A stretch of 64,000 nucleotides of DNA, from contig CM055110.1 of NCBI GenBank assembly GCA_029204225.1, positions 43,964,612-44,028,611 on the forward strand, written 5' to 3'. The notes below the pieces were generated by a model. It searched no databases. It had not been told where the DNA came from and saw nothing but the letters and a program-made list of their open reading frames with translations. Shown here one piece after another: positions 14,325-26,714 of this stretch. The position numbers were made by a program, and so were the translations under genes. The stretch is from Diphasiastrum complanatum (lineage: Eukaryota > Streptophyta > Lycopodiopsida > Lycopodiales > Lycopodiaceae). Within the stretch, counting starts at the first letter, position 1. The number at the start of each line of letters is the position of its first letter.

Positions 14325-14456
14325 TTCAAGTGACTGAAGATCTCCCCAATGGAGATAGTGCATTTTCTGCAGGAGACAATGAATCTTGCTATCAAAAACT
14401 CATATTATCCAGTTGCAATTACATTGTGTTTTGCACCATGGAAATGGAGATCATAG
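14325..14456 (+). pseudogene. Duplicate of the last exon of the Ulp1-type gene
   Basis: Matches 13725-13883 in sequence and frame: SPMEIVHFLQETMNLAIKN here against SPMEIMHFRQETIKLVIKN there. It has an internal TGA near the start. The rest of the protease gene is not present next to it, so it is an orphan exon from a second copy. Confidence 0.6.
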
Positions 14457-14759
14457 AATTGAAAGAGCCTCATAGAAAAAGTGGTTGATATATTTGAAAA
14501 AATGATGTATACAAAAATTGTATTACATAATACAAAATTTCATAGTTCATAATCTATGGATCTTCAATTTCGATGGATATTCCAATGTCTTTGTATTTTA
14601 TATGCTTTTTCTGCCTTACTCTTACCTACACAAAGAAATTGTTTTACTTATGTATTCTATGAAACTGATTCACTTAGAAATAGAAAAAAAGAAATATTTT
14701 TATATGGCATAACGTACCTTTACACCATTCAATCGAAATTGATAGTACTGAGGTAGATC

Positions 14760-15895
14760 AAATTGCAACATGTCTAGTTCTGATCGAATGTGATTGAGAC
14801 ACCAATCTTCCTCGACCTCAACATTGCAAGAATGTTGTCATTTCTTTTCACTGTTATCTGAAGTTGCTCTTGAGGGTTTATACCAAAATCTTGATCAAGT
14901 GGCTTCCAAACATTTTTGCATTTAATCCATCTTCTATGATTCAGCAGCAAAGTGAGCATTTGTTTTTCGATGTGATATCTAAATGTCATGGATGAGTAAC
15001 ATACTCTGCACTCAACTTGTTGATTTTGTTTTGTATCCCAACCGTCATCCAACAACTCGGCGATTATATCAACACTCAAGTCCTTACAAATAAACATTGT
15101 TTTCGTTCTCCGAACATTGCATTTGGAAAAAAAATCAACAAAAATAGTAAAAGGTAGATACCAACTTAATCTATTATTTTTTGATCCAGTGCTACATTTT
15201 AATATACTCTGAACATCAATATATAGCCTAGATCGAAAACTTTCTGAAATTGCTGCATTAGGAGAAATCCATTCCTCACTTGAAAAATCTGGTAGAGGAT
15301 ATGGCTCTAATCTACCAACTAAGTCATTTTATCAGGAAAATAGGTGTGATCATAAAAAAAAACTCCTGGCTCTAAAAGTGATTTGCAGAACGACTTTTAT
15401 ATTGTAAAATACCGATATCTGAATGTATGACATTGATTATTCCTGCAATCGCTTGAACTGATTGCCATTCAAAGAAATTTGATGGATACAAATATGCAAA
15501 ACCAACAAAAACATCTCAAGAAAAATATAATTTAAAGAAAATGCTAAATTCAAAAAAATTGAATATGAAAACTTACAATTGCATTTTTTTCTATCATTTG
15601 GATCCTGATCATGAATGTTGAGCTCATTGGGAAGATAAGCATGTTGAACTACAACTTCCATGATAGATTGACCGGCAAGTGATACTTAAAAATCCATTAT
15701 CCAGCCTTTCCAAGAGCTTCTATACATGTTATCCGATCTTTTTCTTTTTTGGAATGAGCCTTTTGCAGAGGGATGCATCAAGATCCATTGATATTTTTGA
15801 TATATTCTTGGTATCCATTGATCTTCTGCATTTTTTTCATTGCAAATATTGATTGCATCAATGGTTCCTCTTGGTCTCCGATTATGTGTAGCCAT
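14760..15895 (-). pseudogene. Gene U copy 2 (inverted), damaged
   Basis: Start ATG at 15895 gives MATHNRRPRGTIDAINICNE. Exon 1 runs to about 15578 with donor GTAAGT at the same place as in copy 1 (after KCNC). Matching blocks are WILMHPSAKGSF, VVVQHAYLPNEL, EPYPLPDFSSEEW, FICKDLSVDIIAELLDDGWD and FRYHIEKQMLTL. A stop follows WIMDF in exon 1, and exon 2 has frameshifts. Copies 1 and 2 are tail-to-tail with about 2.2 kb between them, and have clearly diverged, so the duplication is not recent. Confidence 0.6.
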
Positions 15896-16065
15896 TAGTA
15901 AAAAATACGAGTACGTAGGCTGAGATCGGAGAGAATGTAGAGATTGCGAGGTAAACCTAAGAATGACAAGAAAATGAGAGATAGAATGAAGAAAATGAGA
16001 GGTATACCTATGAATGACAAAAAGTTCCTTAACTACAAGGATTAGTTAACAACAGTTTATGACTA

Positions 16066-16165
16066 TTGACGTCAAATCAACCTCGAGTGAACAATGACGG
16101 GCAGCATAAGAGTATTCGGGCAGTAACTGTGGTCCAATCACAATTGTTTGTTCTACCCGGCGGGA
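16066..16165 (-). promoter_or_regulatory. Conserved upstream block of gene U, copy 2
   Basis: The minus strand matches 10975-11050: GCCGGGTAGAAC, GATTGGACC, CTGCCCGAATAC, ATGCTGCCCGTC and TGACGTCAATA. Lies about 170 bp upstream of the copy 2 start. Confidence 0.4.
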
Positions 16166-16349
16166 TATTTGAAAATCATGAAAATTTGGCTAGGAAAGTT
16201 AAATACAATTTTCGTCCATCAAACATTGTTACAGCTCATCACAGATGGACACCATTCATTGGGACACATAAGCGTTGAAAGCGTGTGAAGTCAAAAACAA
16301 CATCTTGACAAAGGGCCCATTTTGAGTTCTAATATCCCCTAATGAATTT

Positions 16350-17490
16350 ATATGACATAACAGTCTTTCAGAAGAATAACTTCATGTTGGAAAGAATCAT
16401 ATAACCAGTCTGATGTCTATATTCGAGAAATTACTAAGAAGTAAAAGATTAATTCAGAAAGCGAAAAATAGATTTGAGGGCCTCTAATTTTGTAAATAAT
16501 GAGATACCACATTGGGATCTAGATTCAACCTCAAAATTTTCCAAAATACCCCACATTTGATCGAATGGTTTTCTTTTTTCCCATATCGCGACTAGGTACT
16601 AAAACACACCATTGACCATCAGATCTTTACAGTCCTAGAATTCTCTTTTCAAAATACTGATGTCCCATACCATCAGCTTTTCCTTCCAGAAAACCCTTAA
16701 CCGCTTTATATGATATTCTAGAGATCCACTGATCATCTAGCAAACCTATAATCATTATTATCTCTTGTTCCCATATACTGGAGAATCCATTTATTTGGAT
16801 GGTTGACATGCCTATCAGATGGATACCACAAATCCACACCTGATTCTATGATTTAGACAGAAGAATTAACATGGTTCAACACTACATTCTAATCCTTACA
16901 GGTTAATGATAAGCTTCAAATTCCCTTGGATCAGAGAGCATTAACTCTAGGAACAAGCTTCAATCAGCTAACAGATCCAATGTAATCCATATATCAGATT
17001 CTACTTCTATACTTCACAATTGACATCCAAAACTGTGGATAACTCAATGGTTACAAAGATATAAGTTATGAATTCAACTAAATGGATTCTATCCAAGAAA
17101 TTAATAACTAGTATTAAGCAATTATTTACTGAGATTATCAAAATCCTAATTGTGAAATACATTTCCCAATCACACTTACTACCACTGATGTCAATTCTTC
17201 TTCCTTCAGAATTTTCAGTTCTCTGAAAATCTTTCAGCTAAGGTATCAAGAAGACGTAATGACATTAGTAAATGTAAAAAAAATGAATTACTGTAGGAAA
17301 AAAGTTTGAAACAATTTCATCTCTATCCTATACCTGGGTAGAAATATCAATATACAAACCATCATAGGAATTTAACTGGAAATGAAATCAGTTTTACTTT
17401 TGATCAGTTCCTATTATTACAATTTTTCCAATAAAATTGGACTATTCGTCCTTTTCACTTATTGGCTTAAGAATTACTCCGTTAAAATTA
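16350..17490 (+). repeat. Repeat P, intact paralogue of the interrupted repeat Q
   Basis: Reverse-complement homology to 30870-31249 joined to 36288-37040. Shared stretches include CATAACAGTCTTTCAGAAGAA, ATACCACATTGGGATCTAGA, TTCTAGAGATCCACTGATCA and GTAGGAAAAAAGT. Near 17123 it shows the uninterrupted site (GTAAATAATTGCTT) where Q holds the Cop1 insertion. No coding capacity seen; a decayed mobile element is likely. Confidence 0.8.
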
Positions 17491-18186
17491 TCTGTAATTA
17501 ATGGGAAGTAAGATTTGGATTCAGGTACTTCCTACACTGTATTCACCCCAAAATAATATTGTTGAATAAAGAATTACCTCCGAATACTATAATTTTTCCA
17601 CCAATAATTATTTAACAAGTATTCCAAAAGCTTTTGGTTTGTTCAATTTTAATGACCTAAATCATCAAAAGCACAATAACCCACTAATCGGTGTTCCACT
17701 ACTTTGAAAAAAAGAAAATTGAAAAAAAAAACACAATTTAACTCCATTTACTGGGAGTACCAATCCAGTGATAGAAATTTCGGTTTCTTGGTGTTTGATT
17801 GTCAAAATTTAGCCTTGGATTTTTTAGCATTGTTTCTCGTAACGAGAGTTAAAGGATTTTGAATTTCCTTTCTCTAGGGACAATATGCATGTTGTTGGGG
17901 CTTTATCACTTCGACATTTTTGCTAAGCCAGTTTATTTTGGAACCTTTTGTACTGTTTGATCTTTGGTCAAGCTGTATAGTCGATTTTGGAAATGAAATT
18001 TTTTAAGCCAATCTTGATAGAAAGAGATGAATAGTACAGTTCTCAGCCATATACCCAGTTTAGGAATTCGATTCCTTGGTACAATGCTATTAAAACCATT
18101 TAACTTGAATTTCCGGAGTTGTTCTAGAAAACCGATTTTGATCCAACTCAAAGCTACCACATGTCTCAGCCGGGGAGACTCTTATA
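17491..18186. other. No gene seen
   Basis: AT-rich sequence; no recognisable coding or repeat structure before ORF-G. Confidence 0.4.
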
Positions 18187-18459
18187 ATGGCAGTTAAAGC
18201 TTTATCATTTTACCTAGGAGGACATAAATTTGTAAAGACAAATAAGATCATTTTTGTCAAAAGATCTTATGTTTTGAACATTTTAGGCTTTACTGATGGG
18301 AATATTCCTTTTAGGAGCTCCCATTATTCATTGTATTCCACTTATATTGAGCTTAGTGGAAATAAGGATAATGCACATCTATTAGATGCATACGCTAGCA
18401 AAGAATTTCTTCATGACAATACTACCATAGAATCTGACACAAGATCTGATGATGAATAG
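18187..18459 (+). pseudogene. ORF-G copy 1, C-terminal part
   Basis: 90 residues beginning MAVKALSFYLGGHKF. Aligns throughout with the C-terminal exon of ORF-G at 45364-45774: LGGHK, KIIFVKR, ILGxT, SLYSTYIELS against ALYSGYIDMS, and FLHDNT against FLHENT. The product is unknown. The exon upstream (present at 45.9-46.4 kb) is missing here. It converges on the TnpL gene with only about 135 bp between the two stop codons, the same arrangement as in the other copy. Confidence 0.55.
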
Positions 18460-18593
18460 TTGACACTTTGTATTTTGGTATAATACAATCAATACATTTA
18501 CATTGAGTATTTCTCCTTTCTTGTTCAATGAATTTGCAAAGCAATTCTGAACATGTCATGATTTGATGATAATGATGATCTTGTACTCAACAA

Positions 18594-21230
18594 TCATCTA
18601 ATTTTCTCTTCCTGTATGAACTTGCATGCTTTTCTAAACTTGTTGTATTGTGTGGACTTTGTTATATGTCGAATTTGAACTCTGCGGTAGAACCACTGAA
18701 ACGATTGCCAAATGTAGTTTCGTTTTTCATTGGTTCCTCCATGTTGTATATTTCGATGAAATGCTGCTCGTGCTTGCCAGTGTGACTTCTCCATCCCTTG
18801 CGATGACCATACACTCAAGCTTCCATATGTATTTGCAAAAAATGTTGTATGATCTCTTAGTATGTGTTGCATATGTCAAAATCATAATGTTAGTCTTATG
18901 TTTGGATCTAAATATATATTTAAATTTGAAAGCATTTTAAGAATTTAATACTAACCATGTAATGAGTGATGTGATCATCTCCCCATGCTTTTGATACTGC
19001 ATTAACAAACTCGACACAAGTCCTTTGGACAGTTTTCTTATCAATATCAGAGTATTTTTCTTTTCTTGAAATAGCAATCATACTATCAACCTTTTTCCAT
19101 ACATCAACTTTAGCACTCTGGTTTTGCCGTCTTTCTCGAAGTCTTGATTAGCAGCAATAATATCTGTCCAGACTGAGTGTTGAATATTAGAAGCCCTACC
19201 AATATGATTTGATAAGAAACGACGTGCTTTTGCTCCTCCTATGCTTGGCTTAGTTGGCATGTTCCCATTCTTTCCTGAAAGCTTTTCATCTTTTTAAATT
19301 TTTACATGTCCTTTATGGAGTCTGCTTTTGATAAAACATCTTCTAATCGAGAGATAGCTTCCTTTGCTAATGATGCTGGTTTAGTATTCAAAACAAAAAC
19401 TATATGAAGATAAATGATCTTTTCTATTAATCTAACTTTTGCATGAAGAGTGCAAACATGCACATTTTTTAAGGGGATAGGCAACACAGGCTTCCAGTTT
19501 GGATCTGCATATTCTCTAGTAATTTCTATGTTCCTAGTTACATCTTTTGCCATTTTCATACAGTACAAACAAGGGTGTTTTGATGTAGCACCGTGAGAGA
19601 CATTATACATACATTTTAATGTTTTCAAATCACCTGCTAAGTGCCATTCAACATTGAAGTCTCCAACTCCTGGAACATTGAGAAGTCCTCCATCCATATG
19701 ATCCTTAATGATCCTAGGATAAGATGTCCTTGAGAATATCCATGATAATATATCATGATCCTCTTTTAGCACCTGTCAAAAAAATTAATCAGACTTAATT
19801 TACAATGTATTAATACTATTCAATGAATGTAATGTAATAATGAGGCTAGTTACCTGAAACACTGCCAACCACCATATATCATTTTCTGACTAGACACTGA
19901 ATCTGAAATCTTCTTGGTTCTCTGTTTGTGATAGAGCACCATTCATGAGAGTTATACTAACCCTCTCCATCTTCTGCCCTTTCATAATTTCTGACTCATC
20001 TAACTTAAGTACTATGATTATTTTGCCATTCACCTTTTTATAGGTTATATCATAGAATGTGACGATGTATCTCAGTAAGTAATTTAGATCAACGAATAAA
20101 TTGTTTGATGAATTATAGAATATCGATCTTCCATCAGTTTCATACACCTCCTCAATATGAAATGGAGTTCCAGTGATCTTATGCATACCTATGTTTAATG
20201 TATCCCTCTCTGTCTTCAAGTGATATGTGCTAGGGATTGGGACTTTTCTAGTTTGAACTTGCTTAAAAGCTTCTCTAATCAGTTTAAATATTGTTGCATA
20301 TGCTTCCCTGCTAATACCCGCAAAATCACAAGCACCCTGAACTATAGTCTTATCTAAAAAAATTTGAATTTCCACCATCAAAGACTCTGCTATTTTACAC
20401 TTTACATTTGAAATCCTATTGTTCAGTGGATTTGCAAGTCAATATTGTGCCCAATGACATTCCTAGTGAAGCATTGTCTTTAATATTCCGAGGAGCTACT
20501 AATGCAGATCTGCAAAAAAAAACAGATAGTTAACAAAATATCACCATAGCTGAAATTAAATCCAAATGTCATTGAAAAACTTACAAAAATCAGAATATGC
20601 TTACTTGAATGCACAGATCCTTCTATTTTGATAACCTCCTTTTGAAAGCGTTTGAATATCCTTGCAACTTTTTCGCTTTCGCTTCTTACTTTCAGCCTTC
20701 TTCTTTGCCAAATCTACATCCTTCAATAATTGTAAGTTTTCAATACGAATAGACTGTAAGACTGATTGCATTTGCTCTAGTTCTGATTTGGTATTGATTG
20801 TTATCTTCTGTAATGATTCATTATTTTCTTTAAGTTGTTCATTTTCTTCTAATGTCTTTTGGAGATGACAATCTCTATTTTGACAATAAGAGGATATCCA
20901 AATTAACTCACCTTCTAAAAAGTGAACTTTATTCATATAAAGTTGTTTTCCATGGTTTTGCAATCTTTCACAATATCCTAGTAATCCACTATGTCCATTG
21001 CATATCCATGTAACTAAATGAGTTATTGAAGAGAACGTAGGATGTGTCAAAGTGCTTGGATCTTGTGGATATAATGTTCCATCTATCCACAAATCCAAGT
21101 TTTTTTTTTCTTCTGCCCTGTAACGAGAACGATCCTCAACAGATATTTGAATTCCTTTGCCTCCTCTTCTCTGCAAAGGTGCCAAATCAATAGGGATATC
21201 CACATGTAGATGATACAATATCATCATCAA
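18594..21230 (-). pseudogene. TnpL copy 1: multi-exon transposase-like gene
   Basis: Exons: 21230-20605, 20509-19854, 19772 to about 18958, and about 18875-18594, with GT...AG or close borders. Exon 1 has a conserved LDLWIDGTLYP...HSGLLGYCERL block, then a coiled coil (about residues 115-185) and a basic KKRKRKS stretch. Exon 2 has VQGACDFAGISREAY and KLDESEIMKGQKMERVSITL. Exon 3 has WHLAGDLKTLKCMYNVSHGA followed by the zinc-binding-type CLYC. Exon 4 has WSSQGMEKSHWQARAAFHRN. This order recalls uncharacterised multicopy, transposase-like proteins of invertebrates and other eukaryotes; unverified. Frameshifts lie in exons 2 and 3 and a TAG stands near 19887. An N-terminal copy lies at 44.2-45.3 kb. 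Confidence 0.6.
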
Positions 21231-21370
21231 AAAAATAATAGAGTAATCAGTTGCATCAAAGTACTATGACTAGATTCTATGAAGCAAAGCAAAGTACTCA
21301 TCTTTGATTGTATTATATACTATGTACAATTAATCCAAACTCCATGCTTGTATGCTTGATCCAAATTTGG

Positions 21371-21547
21371 AAATGCCGCTCATTTTTTCATTCCAATAGG
21401 TAGATGGCGCTCATATCTCCATTCCAAAGTGATGATGGCGTTCATAATTGGAGATGGCACCCATATTTCCATTCTGTGGAAGGAATGCATATGTAAACAT
21501 TTTGCAATTTTTTTAGATTCGAATTTGGGGATGGCGGTCATATTCTA
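21371..21547 (-). promoter_or_regulatory. Five direct GATGGCGCTCATATTTCCATTCC-like repeats upstream of TnpL
   Basis: Variants at 21371-21394, 21403-21425, 21434-21452, 21453-21474 and 21530-21547, all in one orientation and 140-320 bp upstream of the TnpL start. Iterated sites before a transposase-like gene could be its binding or control sites; inference only. Confidence 0.5.
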
Positions 21548-21634
21548 GATCTATTGAAAATATTGCCCTTTTTGTAACCAATGGAGGGAATGTTTTTTAA
21601 TTTAGTAAGTTATACTGCGAACTGTTAACAGTTT

Positions 21635-21815
21635 TTAACTGTGACTATAGACACTGTGGTTAGATCATTGGGAGTTGGGAAGGCCTTGGGAGTGGGGTGT
21701 GCAAGCAAATAAACAATATTGTTTTTTTAATTTTGATATTTTTCTATATCCTACATGGCATTCCTTAAAGGGTCTTTTTGATATTGAGAACTCCTCTAAT
21801 GTGTGAGCAATATGA
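21635..21815. repeat. Dispersed repeat R1, copy b
   Basis: Homologous to 4994-5208. Shares GCAAGCAAATAAACAATATTG and CTCCTCTAATGTGTG. Confidence 0.55.
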
Positions 21816-22187
21816 TTATTGATGGTAAGTCATACATAGTTGTGTATCATTAATTCATTTGCTATCACATTGATTTCATTTGTCGCATGATGCACAACAA
21901 ATGCACCAAATTAATTCAGCCCATCTCTAATTATATGATTTTATTATTATAAATATGGAGATCTTTACTAGCTGATGGTGATGGTGATGATGAGAATGAT
22001 CAAGAAGGTATATTCTGTGATATCGAATCATTAGATAATGATGCTTCATGATTGATACCATGATTTTTTTTAAAATCATGTATTTTGCAAATGTTAGCAC
22101 ATTATCACACACTCTGCTAACGGAATTCCAAATGTTGCAATATCATACGACAAAGACCAAGTAGTTGCAACTCTAGAAATACAAAGT

Positions 22188-22668
22188 ATAAAGACCATAA
22201 GGGATAACTCCTAATATGAGGATAGGAGAACACAATAAGAGAGACTATAGAGCCAAACTGCCCAACCAAACCTAGATCAAAAAACCTGGATCTAGCCCCC
22301 AAGCCATGCCATGTGAAAGCTAGAGGAAAAAAGAGAAACTGGTAACCTAGACTCAATATGTCGACGGAAGAATCCCTACCTCATTATATAGAGAGTAGAG
22401 TCCTGTGCATGAAACCATGCAACCCCCATGCAGGTAAACTATGAATAGATCACATCTCTTCGTGCACTCCTCCTACCTATATCCGTCACACATACATGCA
22501 ATACTCCATATGTCTCAATTAGAGTGTATGGGTCCTCTCAAGGTTATTACTCACAAACTGGCCTTGACATGGAATTATATCTCGGCATGACCAACAATCT
22601 CGAATACCGGAGGGCCGGTCTACAATATTAGGACTATCCCAGGTCCTTAACCGAATATGACCATAACA
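22188..22668 (-). repeat. 3' LTR of element D, copy 1
   Basis: About 480 bp homologous to 40659-41135 and 52484-52952. It ends ATGACCATAACA on the plus strand, that is TGTTAT on the element strand. The adjacent plus-strand TTCTTCCTCCCTTA reads as a polypurine tract (AAGGGAGGAAGAA) on the minus strand, which identifies this as the 3' LTR. The outer end (near 22188) is eroded. Confidence 0.75.
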
Positions 22669-25600
22669 TTCTTCCTCCCTTAAACTAGTTCTGTCCTAAG
22701 AACGAGAAAAAAGAAGACATGAAATTCTTTTCTTAAGCTTTCAACTTTTAAACAAGAATTATTATCCTTAGTTTGATCTTTACATTTGAATAGGTACTCA
22801 GAGATGCAACAAATCTTCAATTGTTTGATTCTACACAAGAGTACTAACTCAAAATCCAAAGACACACTAAGCAATAAATATTCCAAAATGGTTTATCTTC
22901 TAACATGAACCTCTGGGTGAATTAACTTTTTATATCAGGGATCAAGTCTAAAAGCTAAAAAAATTTCATTGTTTTGATAGTCTAAATCTTATCCACAATT
23001 TCTTGTCGATGATTGTGTTACTTGGTACAAATATTCTTAGAATATCCAAATATTCTAAAATACGTCAATTCAATCAACTAAATCTCTAGGAGATCGATCA
23101 AGTCTCAAACAATTATAACTCAATCCATAGTACTCAGTACTGTAATTACTTCTAAAGAGTTCATAGCCCTATTTCTAGCATCTCATGCAAGAAATCAACA
23201 ATCCATCTAAATCTTAATAGTTTTTACTGTCTCCCATAGTTTAGAGACCTAGATTGAACTTGTACACAAACACAAATAGACTACAATCTGTAGCAGAATA
23301 CCATCCACTAAGGTAAGAAAAACTCTCGATAAGCACAAACAATCTTACCTTACGAGATATGCATGCGAGATCCAATAGGTCTCAATAAAATACTAGAGTA
23401 AAGAGATTTGCACTTTCAAAGTGCTAAACTGAAACCTCAACTCAATTAGTTAAATTGGAAATTACTCAACATACCAAAATGTGAGTTATCAAATTCCAAA
23501 CCATCAGGTAGTCAGAGATAGAAAGCATACCAAAATTATATCACCACCATCTTCAGCAACAAAAACTTAGATTTACTATCTAGAACTAAATCTAGATATC
23601 CAAAGATCTGCTGAATTTCTCAAAAATTCAGTTATCATTTTGTTGGTTGATTCTGACGAATCCCCGATATACTCGGACAGAGCAACTTAAGAACACCTCT
23701 CACCTTAGACCGAGGAGATCTCTGAGAGGACGAGACCAACAAAGATTGAGAGCCAAGTATGAGAGCCGAGAACTGCTAGTTAGGAATGGCAAGCAAGAAC
23801 TGTGTAAGCCTCGTGGTGAATCCCGGAAGATAGAATGACCATGTAGGGACTAGTATTTCTAGGCAAATGTAATAAATGCAAGTAGACCTCTCTTAAAGAA
23901 AGTAGAGTGAGCCACCTTCTAATGGTGACCTCTAATGGAGAGCATTATTCCACTTGTAAATTGAAAAATGTGGAAATTTCACTAGGATGCCACCTAAGGA
24001 GCTCTCTTTCTTATTTAAGAGACTCCCTCTTTGAGTAGAGGAGCTTTTTGTGAATTGTATCAACTCCACGCTGAAATGAGAAGAGCCTTCACGAGTTTGG
24101 TGCATCCATTGAGCTCCTTGATCATGCTTGTTTCTTGAGTGATGCATTTATGATCTGGCCCTTCCCTCCTTTTGTGTGTGGTTGTGGATTGTAGAGTGGA
24201 TTAGATTTGCTGCTTTCATAGAGTGGATTAGTTTCTTTTCTTGTTTGTGGATTAATGTAGAGACCAGCATTCAGGTAAACTAAATAGGCTGGATCTGTGG
24301 TGTAGTTCTTGCATATCTCTTTACAATCCAGTTCTTGATGTTCTTGGGATGTCCAAGAATCAAAAGACTAGTTGGTTTCTTGATTCTTGGACTTCTAACA
24401 TGCTATAGATTAGTTCTTGTTTCTTGTTTTGTCAATTTATGCAAGTGTAGCTCAGTTTAGTAATGCTTAGGCTCTGATTCAGTTCATTTTTAGGAGTAGA
24501 TAGCTGTAGAATCTGCTGAATGTTCATTTGGGATGCACTTTGACCTGTGAATGAGCGTTCTTGGCTTGCATCTATGTATGAATGTAAGTGCGTTCAAGAG
24601 AGACGACCCTGAGTAGTCCTCTGACAGGCAGGACACAAAAAAAAATATACTACAATGACAATCTGTTCCCTTCTGTTTGATCTTGGGTTTAAAACAAGAA
24701 TGACAATCTCAAGAAGAACCCACCATCTCTGCTGATAGGTAGAAGTAAGAAAGAATTAATTTTAAAACCAACAGATCCTCTGGATCAGAGGATCTGTCAA
24801 CACATTCTTGGAACCATTATCATTCGTTATCCAATTGAGCGCTCTAGGATACAATCACTAACGAACTGAGTCTATTCCTCAACAAAGGAATACTCTATAC
24901 CAAGAATACTGTATATCCAATGCACATAATTTTAACTGATGAATCATGATGCTAATCATTTTACTAATTGACTTCATCTTGGAGTAATCAACTACTCAAG
25001 TTAATTGCCAATGACTCAAAATCTTAATGTATAGGTGCAAAATTCAATTATACTAGTATGACACCACATTTAGATCCTCAACAAATCAATTATCAGTATC
25101 CATAAATCTTTCATAGAAAGATTTGTTAACTCTGCAAGTATCTATCAAAACAATACTTGATCATATTTTTATGTTCACCGACTAGGTTAAGTGCACCAAA
25201 TAACCCTAGTAACCAAGAATACATTGTAGATTCATACAAGATTAATCGTGCACATAAGTGAATAATCTCACTATGACCCAGTACATAGCCACATTTGTAA
25301 CTGGCAGATTCCTCCAGAATCCACATATGTTATTGACATATCTCACTGAGAATCTTGTAACTCAGCTACTAGAAATTTTCTATTTCTCATAAGTAAATAA
25401 CATATCCGGGAAATTTCTGAGATGAATAACATTCACCTTCAACAGTTATCCAATCCCACTTACCTCTAATTACATAATTTCTTCCACTCAATCAACCCCT
25501 ATTTGATCTTAGCACTCAAACTAAGATTAGGTTGATTCAATACAGAACTCTCAGACTTAAATTCTAATCAACTTACTCATATTCCAATCAAAATGTAATT

Positions 25601-26092
25601 AGTAACCTTTGACTTTTCTCTATACTACTTATAGATAATGATTTAAATTCAAACCTATTCTAGTTCCAGATTGTCCACACAATCCCTAGAGAATTTCTCT
25701 TATTCAAAAAGTTCCAAATAGGTATCTTACTCTGAATCTATCTGAAATTACTCTCAGACAGAAATCTCATTTCTACACCACAACTAGTTCTCTTCCAAAA
25801 ACTATGCAACCAACAGATTCCCAGATAGAATATTATCCCATCACTTCACCCCTCCTTTTAAAGAAATTATCAATTTCCATAAAAGTTAACTGGAAAGATG
25901 ACATACGAAAATATCTAAATCCATGAAGAGTCAGTAATAAGTGCATTCCACAAAAGGATTCACTCTATTACAAACTGGACTTTTTCTTCAAATATTTTCA
26001 ACCTGAGTGGCAGAACTATCATTCCTCTGAAATCCATTTATGCAAAAGAGATATCCCAGATTTAAGAAATCAAAACGTTTTAGCTTTATAAT
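22669..26092 (-). mobile_element. Element D copy 1, non-coding internal region (LARD-like)
   Basis: Aligns along its length with 41136-43700 but has no recognisable gag or pol on either strand. Long non-coding interiors between LTRs characterise large retrotransposon derivatives, which rely on another element's proteins. Carries an extra 1.1-kb insertion (23641-24773) that copy 2 lacks. It ends where the Cop2 LTR begins at 26093. Confidence 0.7.
23641..24773. mobile_element. Putative solo LTR inserted in element D
   Basis: Absent from the matching place in D copy 2 (near 42330). The ends are TGTTGGTT and AACCAACA, perfect 8-bp inverted ends with TG...CA. No clear target duplication. A perfect 9-bp-arm palindrome (GATCCTCTG/CAGAGGATC) sits directly beside it at 24774-24794. 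No coding content. Confidence 0.45.
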
Positions 26093-26714
26093 TGCTGGAA
26101 TTTGATGCTCAGCCTCAAATCCATTCAATAATGAGCATCTTGAAAAACCAGAACAGAAGACTCAAATTTCTGTTCAAGGGATCAAAAAATTCAGGATCGA
26201 AGTTTTCAGAATTTTTTGATACTAGAGCAACTCAAAAAATGAAATATTTTTTGAGTCGGTATTTTTTAAGTCAGTGTATATTTTACGATGCTTGTAAATT
26301 TTGATACTGTCGGTCTAAATCCAAACCAACGACTTCATGTTGACAGTTCACCCACTTTGTACATGCATTAACTGTAATGAGACGGTTGTAATAATTGCAA
26401 CAGAAGGTAGTTGTAGATATTTTGTAAGATATTATCCTAGAATCTTCATCATGAAACTTCTTCTGATTTTGAGATCTATTCAAAAATAGCCAGCATTATC
26501 ACACTCAACAATTGTAAGCTGAAGTTATCACTTCAAGCAATTGTACTCATTGTTTTGATATTACTCAAAGTGCAATCTTTCAGTCCTACTACTGTATCGT
26601 TCTTTGTACATTTGTGAATCTTTCAATTTGAACGTTCTGCTGCTAACTATGGTGCTTCCGATCCACACACCAAACTCGCTCCCAGCTTCTGCTCATTCCC
26701 ACTGATTTTTGACA
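26093..26714 (+). repeat. 5' LTR of copia family Cop2
   Basis: 622 bp starting TGCTGGAATTTGATGCTCAG and ending TTTTTGACA, followed at once by TGGTATCAGAGCG, a primer-binding site for initiator tRNA-Met. Homologous to 37067-37698 on the other strand. Confidence 0.85.

Noticed and set aside
18650-18940. Plus-strand 96-residue frame rich in hydrophobic residues
   Set aside because: Antisense of the last TnpL exon, whose WSSQGMEKSHWQ block is on the minus strand.
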